From positions 1,487,501 through 1,551,500 of the forward strand of contig NZ_CP115484.1 in NCBI RefSeq assembly GCF_027627475.1: a stretch of 64,000 bases of DNA, given 5' to 3'. A program made the position numbers and the translations under genes. Of the stretch, positions 42,511 to 52,018 are shown in pieces (positions within the stretch are counted from its first letter, which is position 1; every line of letters starts with the position of its first letter). The DNA comes from Paenibacillus sp. SYP-B4298. Its GTDB lineage: Bacteria; Bacillota; Bacilli; Paenibacillales; Paenibacillaceae. The notes under the pieces were generated by a model, which saw only the letters and a list, made by a program, of their open reading frames with translations, did no database searches and had not been told where the DNA came from.

Positions 42511-43746
42511 ATGTTTGAAGTTAAAGTTCCGCAAGCTGGTGAATCCATTACTGAAGCGACGATTTCGCAATGGCTCGTTAAGGAAGGCGACGCAGTCAAT
42601 GCCGGGGACATCCTGTTCGAGCTAGAGACGGATAAGGTAAACATGGAGGTAACTGCTGAGGCTAGCGGAGTCGTGTCCAGCATTTTGCGCCAAAGCGGCG
42701 AAAACGTCAAGGTAGGCGAGATTGTCGCACACATCGGAGTCAGCGGCGCAGCGGCAGTACCCGCTTCGCAGCCGCAAGCGGCGGCTCCGGCTCAGGAGGC
42801 TGCTCCATCTGCACCGGCAGCGCCGGCAGCAGCAGCGGTTGCTCCGTCCGCGCCAGCGGCTGAGCCTGCGGCTATTCATGCCAGCCCTTCGGCACGCAAG
42901 CTGGCACGGGAGAAGGGAATTGATCTGAATCAGGCACTGGGCAGAGTCGGCGCAAGCGATGTTGCTGCTGTAACATCCGCACCAGCGGCTCCAGTGGCGC
43001 CTGCCGCTCCTGCTGCAGCAGCGGCAGCAGCACCGGTTGAAGACAAGACGGTGGAGCGTGTGCGGATGTCCAGACGGAGACAGACGATCGCCAAGCGTCT
43101 CGTTGAGGCACAACAGACAGCCGCGATGCTGACGACCTTCAATGAAGTCGATATGACGGCGATTATGGATGTGCGCAAGCGTCGTAAGCAATCCTTCACG
43201 GAGAAGCATGACATTGGCCTCGGCTTCATGTCCTTCTTCACCAAGGCGGTAATCGGCGCGCTCAAGCAGTTCCCGCTGCTGAACGCCCAGATTGAAGGCG
43301 AAGACATCCTGATTCATAAGCGTTACGATATTGGTATTGCTGTATCGGCGAAGGAAGGGCTGGTTGTACCGGTCGTTAGAGACGCTGACCGTCTCGGCTT
43401 TGCCGGAATCGAGAAGGAGATTGCCTCGCTGGCACAGAAGGCGCGTGCGAATTCGCTGTCGCTGTCCGATCTGCAAGGCGGAACCTTCACGATTACGAAC
43501 GGCGGCATCTTCGGCTCGCTGCTGTCGACTCCGATTCTGAATGCTCCACAGGTGGGTATCCTGGGAATGCACAAGATTCAGATTCGTCCAGTGGCGATCG
43601 ATAACGAGCGCATGGAGAACCGTCCGATGATGTACATTGCTCTCTCCTACGATCACCGCATCGTGGATGGCAGCGAGGCGGTACGCTTCCTGGTTGCAGT
43701 GAAGGAGATGCTCGAGGACCCAGAATCGCTGCTTCTGGAAGGCTAA
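42511..43746 (+). CDS. odhB: dihydrolipoyllysine succinyltransferase (E2 of 2-oxoglutarate dehydrogenase)
   Basis: 411 residues. Lipoyl domain 1-75 with lipoylated Lys 42 in [10 protein letters not shown] long Ala/Pro-rich linker (~82-125) leads to the peripheral-subunit-binding domain (~130-165, [20 protein letters not shown]). A second Ala/Pro linker (~155-180) precedes the catalytic domain, with His 382 and Asp 386 in [12 protein letters not shown]. It transfers the succinyl group to CoA. The E3 subunit is not encoded nearby, which is usual as it is shared with pyruvate dehydrogenase. Confidence 0.96.
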   Translation: MFEVKVPQAGESITEATISQWLVKEGDAVNAGDILFELETDKVNMEVTAEASGVVSSILRQSGENVKVGEIVAHIGVSGAAAVPASQPQAAAPAQEAAPSAPAAPAAAAVAPSAPAAEPAAIHASPSARKLAREKGIDLNQALGRVGASDVAAVTSAPAAPVAPAAPAAAAAAAPVEDKTVERVRMSRRRQTIAKRLVEAQQTAAMLTTFNEVDMTAIMDVRKRRKQSFTEKHDIGLGFMSFFTKAVIGALKQFPLLNAQIEGEDILIHKRYDIGIAVSAKEGLVVPVVRDADRLGFAGIEKEIASLAQKARANSLSLSDLQGGTFTITNGGIFGSLLSTPILNAPQVGILGMHKIQIRPVAIDNERMENRPMMYIALSYDHRIVDGSEAVRFLVAVKEMLEDPESLLLEG

Positions 43747-43774
43747 TCGATAATCAATACAGAGTGAACTCGGA

Positions 43775-43812
43775 AGAGGCTTGTCATCCCTGCATGGGAT
43801 GGCGAGCCTCTC
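43775..43812 (+). terminator. terminator after odhB
   Basis: AGAGGCTTGTCATCCC pairs with GGGATGGCGAGCCTCT, two mismatches, five-base loop. The tail is CTTGCC, so the hairpin is strong and the T-run weak. Confidence 0.6.
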
Positions 43813-43856
43813 TTGCCTATATAGGAAGCGTGGATAATGACAAGGAGGTGTGAGAG

Positions 43857-44348
43857 ATGAAGCTTGAAGGGTTTGCGCCTGTAGCGGACGAGAACTCCAG
43901 CGTGCTGCTTCTTGGCTCGATGCCATCGGAGGAATCGTTGCGCAGGGGACAGTATTACGGCAATCCGCGCAATCATCTGTGGCCGCTCCTGTTCCAGTTG
44001 TTTGAGCGCGAGCTGCCGGACGATTACGGGCAGCGGCTGCAACTGCTTAGAGAGCAGGGTATAGCGCTGTGGGATGTGCTGGCCAGGTGCAAGCGCAAGG
44101 GAAGTCTGGATGCCCATATCCGCGAGGAGGAGGCTAATGATTTCGCCGCCTTTTACGAGCGGTATCCTGCCATTCGTACCGTAATCTTCAATGACGCCAA
44201 GGCGGAGGAGCTGTATCGCAAGCTGGTAGGGCTGGAGGAGGGGCGAACCTACCTGCGGCTGCCGTCCACAAGCCCTGTGCCGACTGCGGTCTACCGGAGA
44301 ATGGAGGATAAGCTGGAGGCTTGGCGTGTGGTGACACAGCTCGTGTGA
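43857..44348 (+). CDS. DNA-deoxyinosine glycosylase (uracil-DNA glycosylase superfamily)
   Basis: 163 residues. The start has AAGGAGGTGTGAG upstream. The N-terminal block VLLLGSMPSEESL (17-28) and YYGNPRNHLWP (33-43) are the substrate-pocket motifs of UDG-superfamily family 6 (hypoxanthine/deoxyinosine) enzymes. The C-terminal LPSTSPVPT carries the DNA-binding loop. It removes hypoxanthine arising by deamination of adenine. It is transcribed alone after odhAB and before the SRAP gene, which also repairs DNA. Confidence 0.82.
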   Translation: MKLEGFAPVADENSSVLLLGSMPSEESLRRGQYYGNPRNHLWPLLFQLFERELPDDYGQRLQLLREQGIALWDVLARCKRKGSLDAHIREEEANDFAAFYERYPAIRTVIFNDAKAEELYRKLVGLEEGRTYLRLPSTSPVPTAVYRRMEDKLEAWRVVTQLV

Positions 44349-44424
44349 TCTGGGAAAATGGTGCATAGAATCGGGCCACCCTACAAATAATGGAGGTTAA
44401 ATGCCAGCAAAGGTGGTCTATGCT

Positions 44425-45099
44425 ATGTGTGATCGATTTTCGCTTACGGCTCCATCCAAGCAATTGCAGGAGAAGTACCGCATCGCGGCACTTCATGCAG
44501 ATTACAAGCCGCGTTACAATATTTCGCCCACTCAATCCATTCCGATTATTATCCATTCCGAAGGGGAGCGCCAGCTGGTGGAGGCAAGATGGGGCTTATT
44601 CCCGTATTGGGCAAGAGATTCGGTGAATGCGGACTTCGGCTCCATCAGCGGCAAAAAAATATTTGACCGCATCGTCAAGCGCCAGCGCTGTCTCATTCCA
44701 TGCAGCGGATTTTATGGCTGGCGCACAGAGGGCAAGGAGCAGCAGGCCTTCCATATTGTCATGCGGGAGCAGCAGGTATTTGCGATGGCCGGACTATATG
44801 AGATGCGGGTGGACCCCCGCGGCAAGCTGCACCGCAGTTGCACCATTGTCACGGCCATGGCCAATCCGGTCGTCTCCTCGTATCATCATCGTATGCCGGC
44901 GATCATGGATGATGAGGAGCAGACGAGCTGGCTTGACCCTGCGATGACCGACCGCTATGTGCTGGAGAATCATATCTATTCCTATCCGGCATCTGCCATG
45001 CGCGCCTATGCGGTAACGCCGCTGTCGCATAATGAGGAGCTGGAGGCGCCGGAATTAATCGAAGAATTCGCGCCGACGCTGCGGCTGTTGAAGGAATAA
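44425..45099 (+). CDS. SRAP-domain protein (YedK/HMCES-like), with altered active site
   Basis: 224 residues from ATG 44425. This start is chosen because the SRAP family needs Cys at position 2 (MCDRF), and AAAGGTGG precedes it; a frame to 44401 is not used. SRAP proteins cross-link to abasic sites in single-stranded DNA. Present: Cys 2, the RYNISPTQSIPII block, ARWGLFPYWARDS, SVNAD near the DNA-contacting Asn, and a SYHHRMPAIM histidine. Changed: the usual GFYEW is GFYGW (Glu to Gly), MCGRF is MCDRF, and NARxET is NADFGS. The Glu is the residue thought to help form or release the cross-link, so chemistry may differ. Confidence 0.8.
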   Translation: MCDRFSLTAPSKQLQEKYRIAALHADYKPRYNISPTQSIPIIIHSEGERQLVEARWGLFPYWARDSVNADFGSISGKKIFDRIVKRQRCLIPCSGFYGWRTEGKEQQAFHIVMREQQVFAMAGLYEMRVDPRGKLHRSCTIVTAMANPVVSSYHHRMPAIMDDEEQTSWLDPAMTDRYVLENHIYSYPASAMRAYAVTPLSHNEELEAPELIEEFAPTLRLLKE

Positions 45100-45131
45100 G
45101 AGCCCCCGAAGCTGTAGGCCGACCATATATG

Positions 45132-45166
45132 ATCCCACCGTCCGTTGCAAGGCGGTGGGATTTTGC
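45132..45166 (+). terminator. terminator after the SRAP gene
   Basis: ATCCCACCG pairs with CGGTGGGAT around a 12-base loop, followed by TTTTGC. The 260 bases after it, to 45426, hold no gene or recognised site beyond the ribosome site of topB. Confidence 0.75.
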
Positions 45167-45426
45167 ATGGCGCTGGGGCGTGCTGCGTTACGCTGGCTTG
45201 TTGCACCCCCTGTCCCCTGTACATCTGCGAGAGAGTGCGTTGTCCATGAAGGCAGCGCACTGACAAGCAGCGCCCGAAGGGTTATAATGGTAAGATGTCG
45301 CGCTACTATAGAAGGTTTTGGCGCGGCGCTATCGAGTACGGGCAAAAATCTAAGGTGGTCTCTCTTGATTCCGTCTACGGATGAGATTCTAGCAGGCCAC
45401 CTTGGCAGGAGAGGTGTTAGAGTCAT

Positions 45427-47571
45427 ATGAAATCATTGGTGCTGGCCGAGAAGCCGAGTGTTGCCAGGGAGCTGGCTCGGGTGCTGGGCTGCGGACAGAA
45501 GCAGAAGGCATCCTATGAAGGGCCGCAATATGTCGTCACATGGGCGCTGGGTCATCTGGTCACGTTGGCGGAGCCAGAGGATTATGATACGAAGTACAAA
45601 ACATGGAATCTGGAGGATCTGCCGCTGCTGCCGGAGCGGATGAATCTGAAGGTGATGAAGGAAACCTCGCAGCAATTTCGCCAGGTGGCGCAGCTATGCA
45701 AGCGGCAGGATATTAAGGAGCTGATCATCGCGACAGACGCCGGGCGTGAAGGGGAGCTGGTTGCCCGCTGGATCATGGAGCTGGTGAAATGGCGCAAGCC
45801 GTACAAGCGGCTGTGGATTTCCTCCCAGACAGACAAAGCGATCAAGGAGGGCTTTCAGCAGCTTCGCCCAGGCAAGGAGTATGATAATCTGTATGCTTCT
45901 GCGGTGTGCCGGGCCGAAGCGGACTGGCTGATTGGGCTTAATGTAACGCGGGCGCTGACCTGCAAATACAATGCGCAGCTAGCAGCCGGACGTGTACAGA
46001 CACCGACGCTGGCGATGATGATGGAGCGCGAGGAGGAGATCACGGGCTTTCAGTCGAAGCCGTACTGGACGATTACGGCGGATGTCGGTGGCTTCCAGGC
46101 GATCTGGCGGGAGAAGGAAGGGCATGATGGACGGTTGTGGGACAAGGAGCGAGCCGAGCAGCTCGCAGCGAAGCTGCAGCAGTCGCGGGCCAGCGTACAT
46201 AAGCTCAAGACCGCTGACAAGTCCGAGCCTCAGCCGCTCGCCTATGATCTGACAGAGCTGCAGCGGGATGCGAACAAGCGGCTGGGCTTCTCGGCGAAGC
46301 AGACCTCCAGCGTGCTGCAGCGTCTGTACGAGCAGCATAAGCTGGTCACCTATCCCCGCACAGACTCCAGATACTTGACCAGCGATATGGCGCCGACGCT
46401 CAAGGGGCGGCTGGAGAGCATCGCGGTCGGTCCTTACGCGCCGCTGGCACGCCGATTGCTCAAGCAGCCGCTGCGTATCACACGGCGGATTGTGGATGAC
46501 AGCAAGGTAACGGATCACCATGCGATTATTCCAACGGAGCAGTACGTCAACCTGAGCGCACTCAGCAATGAAGAACGCCGGTTGTATGATCTGATCGTGA
46601 AGCGGTTCATCGCGCTCTTTTACCCGGAATACCGTTATGCGGAGACAAGCGTCGTCATTCAGGCCGGTTCTGAGCTGCTCTTTGCCAAGGGCAAGGTCGC
46701 CAAGGATGCAGGCTGGAAGGAAGTATACGGCAGCCCGTCCTACAGCGATGAAGACGAGGAGGAGCAGCCGCAGCAGGAGGAGCAAGCCGCAGCGCAGCAG
46801 AACCTGCCGGAGCTGTCTATGAACCAGCCGCTAGCTATCAAGAGCGCCCGTATTCGCGAGCTGCGCACCTTGCCGCCTCCGCGCTATACCGAGGCATCCC
46901 TGCTCGGGGTGATGGAGAAGAATGGGCTGGGCACACCAGCTACACGCGCCGATATTATCGAGAAGCTGCTCGGGACGGATACAATTGAGCGCCAGGGCAA
47001 TCGGCTCGTCCCGACAGGGAAGGGCAAGCAGTTGATCGAGCTGGTGGTAGACGAGCTCAAGAGCTCCGGCTTGACCGCGCAGTGGGAGCAGGAGCTGGAG
47101 CGTATCGCCAAGGGCAAGGGCAACCCGCAGCGGTTCATGGAGGGCATCCGCCAGCAGACCGTGGCCTGGGTAGGACAGGTCAAGCGCGAGACGAAGGAAT
47201 ACAAGCCGCATAACTTGACCCATTCACGCTGTCCGCAGTGCAGCAAGCCGCTAATGGAGGTCAAGAGCAAGCGCGGCAAGTCGCTGGTCTGCTCCGATCG
47301 GGAGTGCGACTATCGGCGCGCTGCGGAGCCACGGCTGTCGAACAAGCGCTGTCCGCAGTGCAGGAAGAAGATGGAGATTCATGAGGGCAAGAATGGCAAG
47401 TACGCGCAGTGCCGTCCATGCAATTTCGTCGAGAAGCTCGATGGGGAGAAGGGCGGCAAGGTGCATCGCCGCGATCAGCAGCGGCTCATCCAGCAGTTCA
47501 GCGACAATGAGAAGTTGAACTCAGGATTGGCGGATGCGCTCAAGGCCGCATTGCAGCAGCAGGACAAGTAG
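45427..47571 (+). CDS. topB: DNA topoisomerase III
   Basis: 714 residues. ATG start with GGAGAGGTG upstream. Type IA topoisomerase: TOPRIM domain at the N-terminus (MKSLVLAEKPSVARELARVL, IATDAGREGELV), the catalytic Tyr 309 in LVTYPRTDSRYL, and the strand-gate domains. It ends with two Cys4 zinc-ribbon motifs (CPQCSKPL...CSDREC and CPQCRKKM...CRPC). It unlinks single-stranded DNA joints and decatenates replication products. It stands alone and is convergent with the TraX gene. The Glu/Gln-rich stretch at ~440-460 is a low-complexity insertion. Confidence 0.94.
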   Translation: MKSLVLAEKPSVARELARVLGCGQKQKASYEGPQYVVTWALGHLVTLAEPEDYDTKYKTWNLEDLPLLPERMNLKVMKETSQQFRQVAQLCKRQDIKELIIATDAGREGELVARWIMELVKWRKPYKRLWISSQTDKAIKEGFQQLRPGKEYDNLYASAVCRAEADWLIGLNVTRALTCKYNAQLAAGRVQTPTLAMMMEREEEITGFQSKPYWTITADVGGFQAIWREKEGHDGRLWDKERAEQLAAKLQQSRASVHKLKTADKSEPQPLAYDLTELQRDANKRLGFSAKQTSSVLQRLYEQHKLVTYPRTDSRYLTSDMAPTLKGRLESIAVGPYAPLARRLLKQPLRITRRIVDDSKVTDHHAIIPTEQYVNLSALSNEERRLYDLIVKRFIALFYPEYRYAETSVVIQAGSELLFAKGKVAKDAGWKEVYGSPSYSDEDEEEQPQQEEQAAAQQNLPELSMNQPLAIKSARIRELRTLPPPRYTEASLLGVMEKNGLGTPATRADIIEKLLGTDTIERQGNRLVPTGKGKQLIELVVDELKSSGLTAQWEQELERIAKGKGNPQRFMEGIRQQTVAWVGQVKRETKEYKPHNLTHSRCPQCSKPLMEVKSKRGKSLVCSDRECDYRRAAEPRLSNKRCPQCRKKMEIHEGKNGKYAQCRPCNFVEKLDGEKGGKVHRRDQQRLIQQFSDNEKLNSGLADALKAALQQQDK

Positions 47572-47662
47572 CCGCCAGCCCGCCCGGAGCGCGGCATGCA
47601 GACAGGGCTCAGAGCAGATGGAGCTCGGAGCAGGCTAGGCCAGGTGAACCATGCACCGAAGA

Positions 47663-48298
47663 CTAACCCGCAGCGAGCATGATCTCGCGCACCAGGCCCA
47701 GGGCGATGAGATGGGCCGGATAGAAGCTCAGCCATAGCAGACGCGGCACACGCACCTTGTCAAGAGACCGGTAGAGCTGGGGAGTATACAGCAGCGTAGC
47801 GGTAGACAGCAGGCTGAACATTTGGATGGCCCAGCCCTTCTCTACGGCGACAGCGACATTGAGCAGCAGATGGAGCAGCAGTTGCCACTCCCCCCGCGTA
47901 TAGCGGTAGATCAGCACGAGCGCGAGTCCGTAATATCCATAATCGAACTGGAGCAGCTCCAGCAGTAGCGCGGCGCCGGCAATCGTGCCGAGTACGGCTG
48001 CGGGGTGCTTGAACCGGTCGAGAGACAGCAGCGCAAGCAGGCAGACGAGCAGCGCAGCGACCACATTCACGCCGTCATCTAACAGTGCCCACTGGTATGG
48101 CAGTTGGGATACAGCGGCGAGAATCGCAAGGCGCAGCAGATAACGGGGCATGTTGGAGGTATGGTAATAGCCGCGCACCAGCGCAAAGGCATATAGCGGG
48201 AACGAGAGACGACCCAGGATGCGCAGGAAGCTCTCCTCCGGGTAAAAGATGACGCCGATATGGTCGATCAGCATCGTGAGCATGGCGATAATCTGCAT
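47663..48298 (-). CDS. TraX-family membrane protein
   Basis: 211 residues. It begins MQIIAMLTMLIDHIGVIFYP and then LGRLSFPLYAFALVRGYYHT, the conserved start of the TraX family (named after the F-plasmid pilin acetylase). About seven hydrophobic helices follow. The chromosomal members' acceptor is unknown. Some lie in polysaccharide or wall loci, but here the neighbours give no help. The start with the strong family match is at 48298. Confidence 0.8.
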   Translation of the reverse strand: MQIIAMLTMLIDHIGVIFYPEESFLRILGRLSFPLYAFALVRGYYHTSNMPRYLLRLAILAAVSQLPYQWALLDDGVNVVAALLVCLLALLSLDRFKHPAAVLGTIAGAALLLELLQFDYGYYGLALVLIYRYTRGEWQLLLHLLLNVAVAVEKGWAIQMFSLLSTATLLYTPQLYRSLDKVRVPRLLWLSFYPAHLIALGLVREIMLAAG

Positions 48299-48644
48299 AT
48301 GTATTCCACCTGTCTTTTATGCTTTGTGGCACAAGGGGGGGAGCTTTGCCTCATGATTCGCAGCCGCTGCTCACGCCTCAAGGCTCATATTTCTCCCCTG
48401 GTTCGACTGCCGTGGGCAAGATTGCCCTGACCAGGAGACGATCAAGCCGTTCTCCCTATCATACTGTGCCAGCTATCCCTGCTGCAACCAGGCATGAAGC
48501 CTCAAGAATAGGAGAGGCAGGCAACAAATCACTTGCGAAATGAGACCCATTATGAGTACAATGACTGTTAGACAAAGCCTTAGGGCTTGTGTCGTGCAGC
48601 GCTGAAGAGCCATTGAGCTGAACAAAAGCCGGGGGGATTGCGTC
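48299..48644. promoter_or_regulatory. divergent intergenic region between TraX and the GyrI-like gene
   Basis: No gene is seen in 346 bases. For the rightward gene, TTGCGA (48534) and TACAAT (48558) form a plausible promoter 18 bp apart, about 80 bases before the start codon. Two GC-rich dyads are seen without T-runs. Confidence 0.35.
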
Positions 48645-49112
48645 ATGGACAATTGTATGTTGGTCACCAAGCCGTCGCTTCATTTGGCAGGAATCAGCCA
48701 TTCCGGCCCGTATTCCAGCTTTCCTGATGATGTCATTGCGCTGCGGGATGAGTTTCTCTCACGCCGTCATGAGCTGAGCGGCAACCAAAAATCAACAGCG
48801 CTTATTTGTCCGTATTACGGCAATGAAGTGTTTGCCACGTATTGGGTATGCTATGAGGTCAGCATGCTGGAGCTAACACCGCAGGATATGGTGCAGTTCA
48901 CCATACCAGGGCATACGTATGCGATGGTTAGCTGTACGACACAACGATTTGGCGAAGGCTATAAGCAACTGCTGGAGTGGATGAAGGAGCAGGGCTTGAG
49001 CAAGCTGGACGAGGCGGTCGCCATCGAGATCTACCACTTTGATGAGCGTCTGGAGGAAGGGCTGGTCGAGATTCTGATTCCTGTGGAGACGGGCGCGTCA
49101 TCTCGGAAGTAA
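48645..49112 (+). CDS. GyrI-like small-molecule-binding (AraC effector-binding) domain protein
   Basis: 155 residues. ATG with GGGGGGATT upstream. The fold of the GyrI-like/SOUL superfamily is recognised by the pattern LHLAGISHSGPYSSFPDDVI, the central strand VFATYWVCYEVSMLEL, the FTIPGHTYAMVSCTT strand and a C-terminal amphipathic pair. These domains bind hydrophobic or cationic molecules, as a stand-alone protein or as an effector part of regulators. No DNA-binding domain is attached here. It precedes the acetyltransferase by 14 bases and may be co-transcribed. Confidence 0.65.
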   Translation: MDNCMLVTKPSLHLAGISHSGPYSSFPDDVIALRDEFLSRRHELSGNQKSTALICPYYGNEVFATYWVCYEVSMLELTPQDMVQFTIPGHTYAMVSCTTQRFGEGYKQLLEWMKEQGLSKLDEAVAIEIYHFDERLEEGLVEILIPVETGASSRK

Positions 49113-49126
49113 GGGAGGGGACGCCT

Positions 49127-49684
49127 ATGCCGCACCTGATCGGAGAGCGGATTCGGCTTCGTGAATACCGTAGGGAGGATCTGCTGTCGATGAGGCGATG
49201 GGTCAATGATCCATTGATTACATGCCATCTATCGGATACGTTTTTGTACCCGCAGACCATTCAGGATACCGAGGCGTTCATTGAGGGGGTCATAGAAGGT
49301 GGGGATACCCACCGAGGCTTCATTATTGCGCACCGCGACACCGAAGATTATATTGGGCAGATCGATCTGTTCGAGCTGGATTGGAAAAATCGGACGGCGG
49401 AGCTGGGCATTGTTATCGGCAACCGTGTGAATCAGGGCAAGGGCTACGGCACGGAGGCCGTTCGGCTGCTGATCCAGTTCGCCTTACATAGTATGAATCT
49501 GAATCGTATTCAACTGGAAGTGAACGAGGATAATGGAAGTGCGATCCGCTGCTACGAGAAATGCGGCTTTGCACACGAGGGGCGTCTTCGGCAACGGATT
49601 TACCGCAACGGGCGTTATCACGATCTGCTCATCATGGCGGTGCTGCGAGATGAATATGAACAGCGGCAGGTGCAGCAGGCGTAG
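49127..49684 (+). CDS. GNAT-family N-acetyltransferase (RimJ/RimL type)
   Basis: 185 residues. ATG after GGGAGGGGACGCC. It begins LIGERIRLREYRREDLLSMR as in RimJ/RimL enzymes. The acetyl-CoA loop is in the segment NRVNQGKGYGTEAVRLLIQF (~101-120), followed by NRIQLEVNEDNGSAIRCYEK and CGFAHEGRLRQRIY. It probably transfers acetyl groups to an N-terminal or amino substrate; the substrate cannot be read from sequence. It shares a transcription unit with the GyrI-like gene. Confidence 0.85.
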   Translation: MPHLIGERIRLREYRREDLLSMRRWVNDPLITCHLSDTFLYPQTIQDTEAFIEGVIEGGDTHRGFIIAHRDTEDYIGQIDLFELDWKNRTAELGIVIGNRVNQGKGYGTEAVRLLIQFALHSMNLNRIQLEVNEDNGSAIRCYEKCGFAHEGRLRQRIYRNGRYHDLLIMAVLRDEYEQRQVQQA

Positions 49685-49842
49685 TTCACGTCCGGTTGCA
49701 CCCTTGCGCGTTCCTTTCCATTCTCGATCCGCCGCGTCATGTCGCCAAGCCGCGGCAGCGTCCTGGAAAGGCGAAGGGATAAGGTCAGGCTCTCCGTTGC
49801 TGCGTATACTGTGTTATATTCATTCAGAATGGAGGCGAAGCG

Positions 49843-50970
49843 TTGAATATATTGCAAGCATTATTTTTCCCGCCCGAGCAGCCGGGAGGGGTGTCCTCCA
49901 TGATACCTTATATTCAAGAACGGTTCATTCAGATGAACTGGCAGATGGAGCTGTTCTCCATCCCTAAGCGAGTCAGGGGAAAAGGTCAGGAGGAGGTGAT
50001 GTTCGACACCTTCGATGTCCAGCAGTTCGCTGGCAATGAGACGATCGGCAAATACTTGCAGACCCTTAGGGACTATGTGTGGTGGACAAAGCTGAGGATT
50101 CATAAAAGCTATGATCTGATTCATGCCCACCATCCGATTGCGGCGCTCGTAATGAAGCAACTGTTCCCGGATACGCCTGTGCTGATGACGATCCATTCCA
50201 GCTATGAGCGGGAGCTGATTCTCAATGGACGCATCGCCGAGGGCGGGCCTGAGCATCAATTTCTAACCTTGATCTATGGAGAGCTGGAAGCGAAGATGGA
50301 TGGCCTGCTGACCGTATCAGAGTCATTCCGCTCCTACTTATCTCCCTACCTGAAGCACCCGGAGAGCATTCATGTCATTCCGAACGGCTTCGATGAGAAG
50401 CGATTCCGGCCGATCTCCCATGAGAACGAGATTCCGCAGCTCATTACGGTCTGCCGACTCGTCCCGGCCAAGGGATTGGATATACTGCTTCAGGCCTGTG
50501 CTGAATTGAAGCGTCGCGGCAAGCCATTCGTCCTTCATATTATCGGGGATGGGCCGATCCGCGAGGAGCTGGAGCAACTGGCTATCTCCCTGGGATTGTA
50601 TGATGAAATTATATTTTATGGTTATATGCTTCACCCGGAGGAGTTCATGCCGTTCTTCGATATATTCGTCTTACCCTCCCGAGCGGAGGCATTCGGTTCT
50701 GTGTTCGCGGAGGCGGCGCTCTGTCTGCTTGCTCTTGTCGGTACCCGTGTTGGCGGCATCGCCGAGCAGATCGATCATGGTGTGAACGGATTGCTCGTTC
50801 CGCCTGAAGACCCGCTGGCCTTGAGTGATGCGCTGGAGCTGCTGGTGTCTGATCCGGTGTACCGCTACAATCTGGCGCGATCGGGCTGGAACAAGGCGAA
50901 GCAGGTCTACTCGCTGCAGCGGGTAATTGCAGAGCTGAGGCGCGTATACCGCTCGTATATTCCTGTGTGA
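49843..50970 (+). CDS. glycosyltransferase family 4
   Basis: 375 residues. TTG start with GGAGGCGAAGC. GT-B fold: N-terminal domain with LFFPPEQPGGVSSMIPYIQE, the linker, and the C-terminal domain with the sugar-nucleotide region PNGFDEKRF, LVPAKGLDILLQACAEL, and the GT4 EX7E motif in the block PSRAEAFGSVFAEAALC (Glu to Glu). A retaining transferase for cell-surface glycan or glycolipid; donor unknown. It stands alone, convergent with the SDR gene, with a terminator between. Confidence 0.88.
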   Translation: MNILQALFFPPEQPGGVSSMIPYIQERFIQMNWQMELFSIPKRVRGKGQEEVMFDTFDVQQFAGNETIGKYLQTLRDYVWWTKLRIHKSYDLIHAHHPIAALVMKQLFPDTPVLMTIHSSYERELILNGRIAEGGPEHQFLTLIYGELEAKMDGLLTVSESFRSYLSPYLKHPESIHVIPNGFDEKRFRPISHENEIPQLITVCRLVPAKGLDILLQACAELKRRGKPFVLHIIGDGPIREELEQLAISLGLYDEIIFYGYMLHPEEFMPFFDIFVLPSRAEAFGSVFAEAALCLLALVGTRVGGIAEQIDHGVNGLLVPPEDPLALSDALELLVSDPVYRYNLARSGWNKAKQVYSLQRVIAELRRVYRSYIPV

Positions 50971-51075
50971 GCCGTTTACTGTCGGCTGATAGCGCTGCGG
51001 CTATTACCCGCGTGTATACTGGGGAGGACATGACCTCATACGCAGCAGGGCCTGTCCCCTAAGGCCACAAGGGCA

Positions 51076-51120
51076 AAGGGCTGGATGAGAAAAACGTGAG
51101 TTCTCCGTCCAGCCTTTTGG
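51076..51120. terminator. bidirectional terminator between glycosyltransferase and SDR genes
   Basis: GGCTGGATGAGAA pairs with TTCTCCGTCCAGCC and is followed by TTTTGG. It lies between convergent genes. Confidence 0.7.
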
Positions 51121-51142
51121 CATGTCTGCTGTAACAGAGCAG

Positions 51143-51979
51143 CTAATATTCTTGGCGGTAGATGTCATCCACTCGTGCCAGCACTTCGGCTCCCAGCTCT
51201 GCGAATTTCAATGTAGCCGGTGCGCCCTTCGTCAGGTAGGCTCCGCTTGGAACGAGATTATGCGTGCTAAGGGCCGCCTCGTAGAGCAAGCCTGCTCCTG
51301 TAGACGGGTCGGGAAAGAGCAGCTTCATGACAGGTCTCAGAAAGAAAGGCAGTCCCCCCCGATTTTTAGAGTTCATCGTGTTATTGCCGCCCGGATCGAC
51401 GCTGAGCAGAGTAATTCCCTCTTGATCGAATAGCTGTGGTCCCGCCTCCTGCGTCCATAACGACATCGCGAGCTTAGTCGCGGCGTAAGGCCCGAACAAT
51501 TTGCGGAACGAAGCAGGCCGCTCTAGCTCCAGGACATGAAACTGACGAAGGGTGGCGAACGCATTCGTAGACGTGTTAATGACCTTACGATGCTCCCCGC
51601 GCCTGAGGAGTTCTTTCAACTCCATCATGATCAGGTACGGCGCGACCGTCTGCAACTCATAATGGAGCTCGCGTCCTTGCGGAGAGTAACGAATCTCGGG
51701 CAGACTACCGCCGGCATTGTTGAAGATCAGATCGAGATGGGATTCCTGGGCAAGAATGAGCTCAAGCGCTTGTCTTAATTGTTGGAAATCTGCCAGATCC
51801 GCACGATATTCCCTCAGTCTCTGTTCCCTTGCCGCTATCTGGAGAATCGGATCGTCCACAGGGAACGCCGAGCGATTCAGTCCGACCACCTGCCACTTCT
51901 CGCTTAACAGCCTGCGTGTTAACGCCAAACCGATCCCGCTGCTTGCACCTGTAATCAAAGCGATGTTGTTTCCGTTCAT
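51143..51979 (-). CDS. short-chain dehydrogenase/reductase
   Basis: 278 residues from ATG 51979, chosen for its GGAGGGAGAAG site; the frame to 52018 overlaps the promoter. The nucleotide-binding motif TGASSGIG is at 8-15, NNAG around 92-96, and the catalytic YAATK. It is a classical NAD(P)-dependent SDR; substrate unknown. Its promoter has a 19-bp spacer that matches the MerR-type regulator encoded divergently at 52133, so it is the probable target of that regulator. Confidence 0.85.
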   Translation of the reverse strand: MNGNNIALITGASSGIGLALTRRLLSEKWQVVGLNRSAFPVDDPILQIAAREQRLREYRADLADFQQLRQALELILAQESHLDLIFNNAGGSLPEIRYSPQGRELHYELQTVAPYLIMMELKELLRRGEHRKVINTSTNAFATLRQFHVLELERPASFRKLFGPYAATKLAMSLWTQEAGPQLFDQEGITLLSVDPGGNNTMNSKNRGGLPFFLRPVMKLLFPDPSTGAGLLYEAALSTHNLVPSGAYLTKGAPATLKFAELGAEVLARVDDIYRQEY

Positions 51980-52018
51980 TTTGCTTCTCCCTCCTGTCGG
52001 CTTACTTGGCCTTCCCAC

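Noticed and set aside
39526-42570. 1014-codon open frame on the minus strand opposite odhA
   Set aside because: It is the mirror of a strongly conserved gene; high GC at third positions leaves the opposite frame open. Its product has no recognisable motif.
42622-43926. 434-codon open frame on the minus strand opposite odhB
   Set aside because: Shadow of odhB; composition reflects the Ala/Pro linker on the other strand.
44401-44424. Longer SRAP protein starting at 44401
   Set aside because: SRAP proteins need Cys right after the first Met, which only the start at 44425 gives; a good ribosome site precedes that start.
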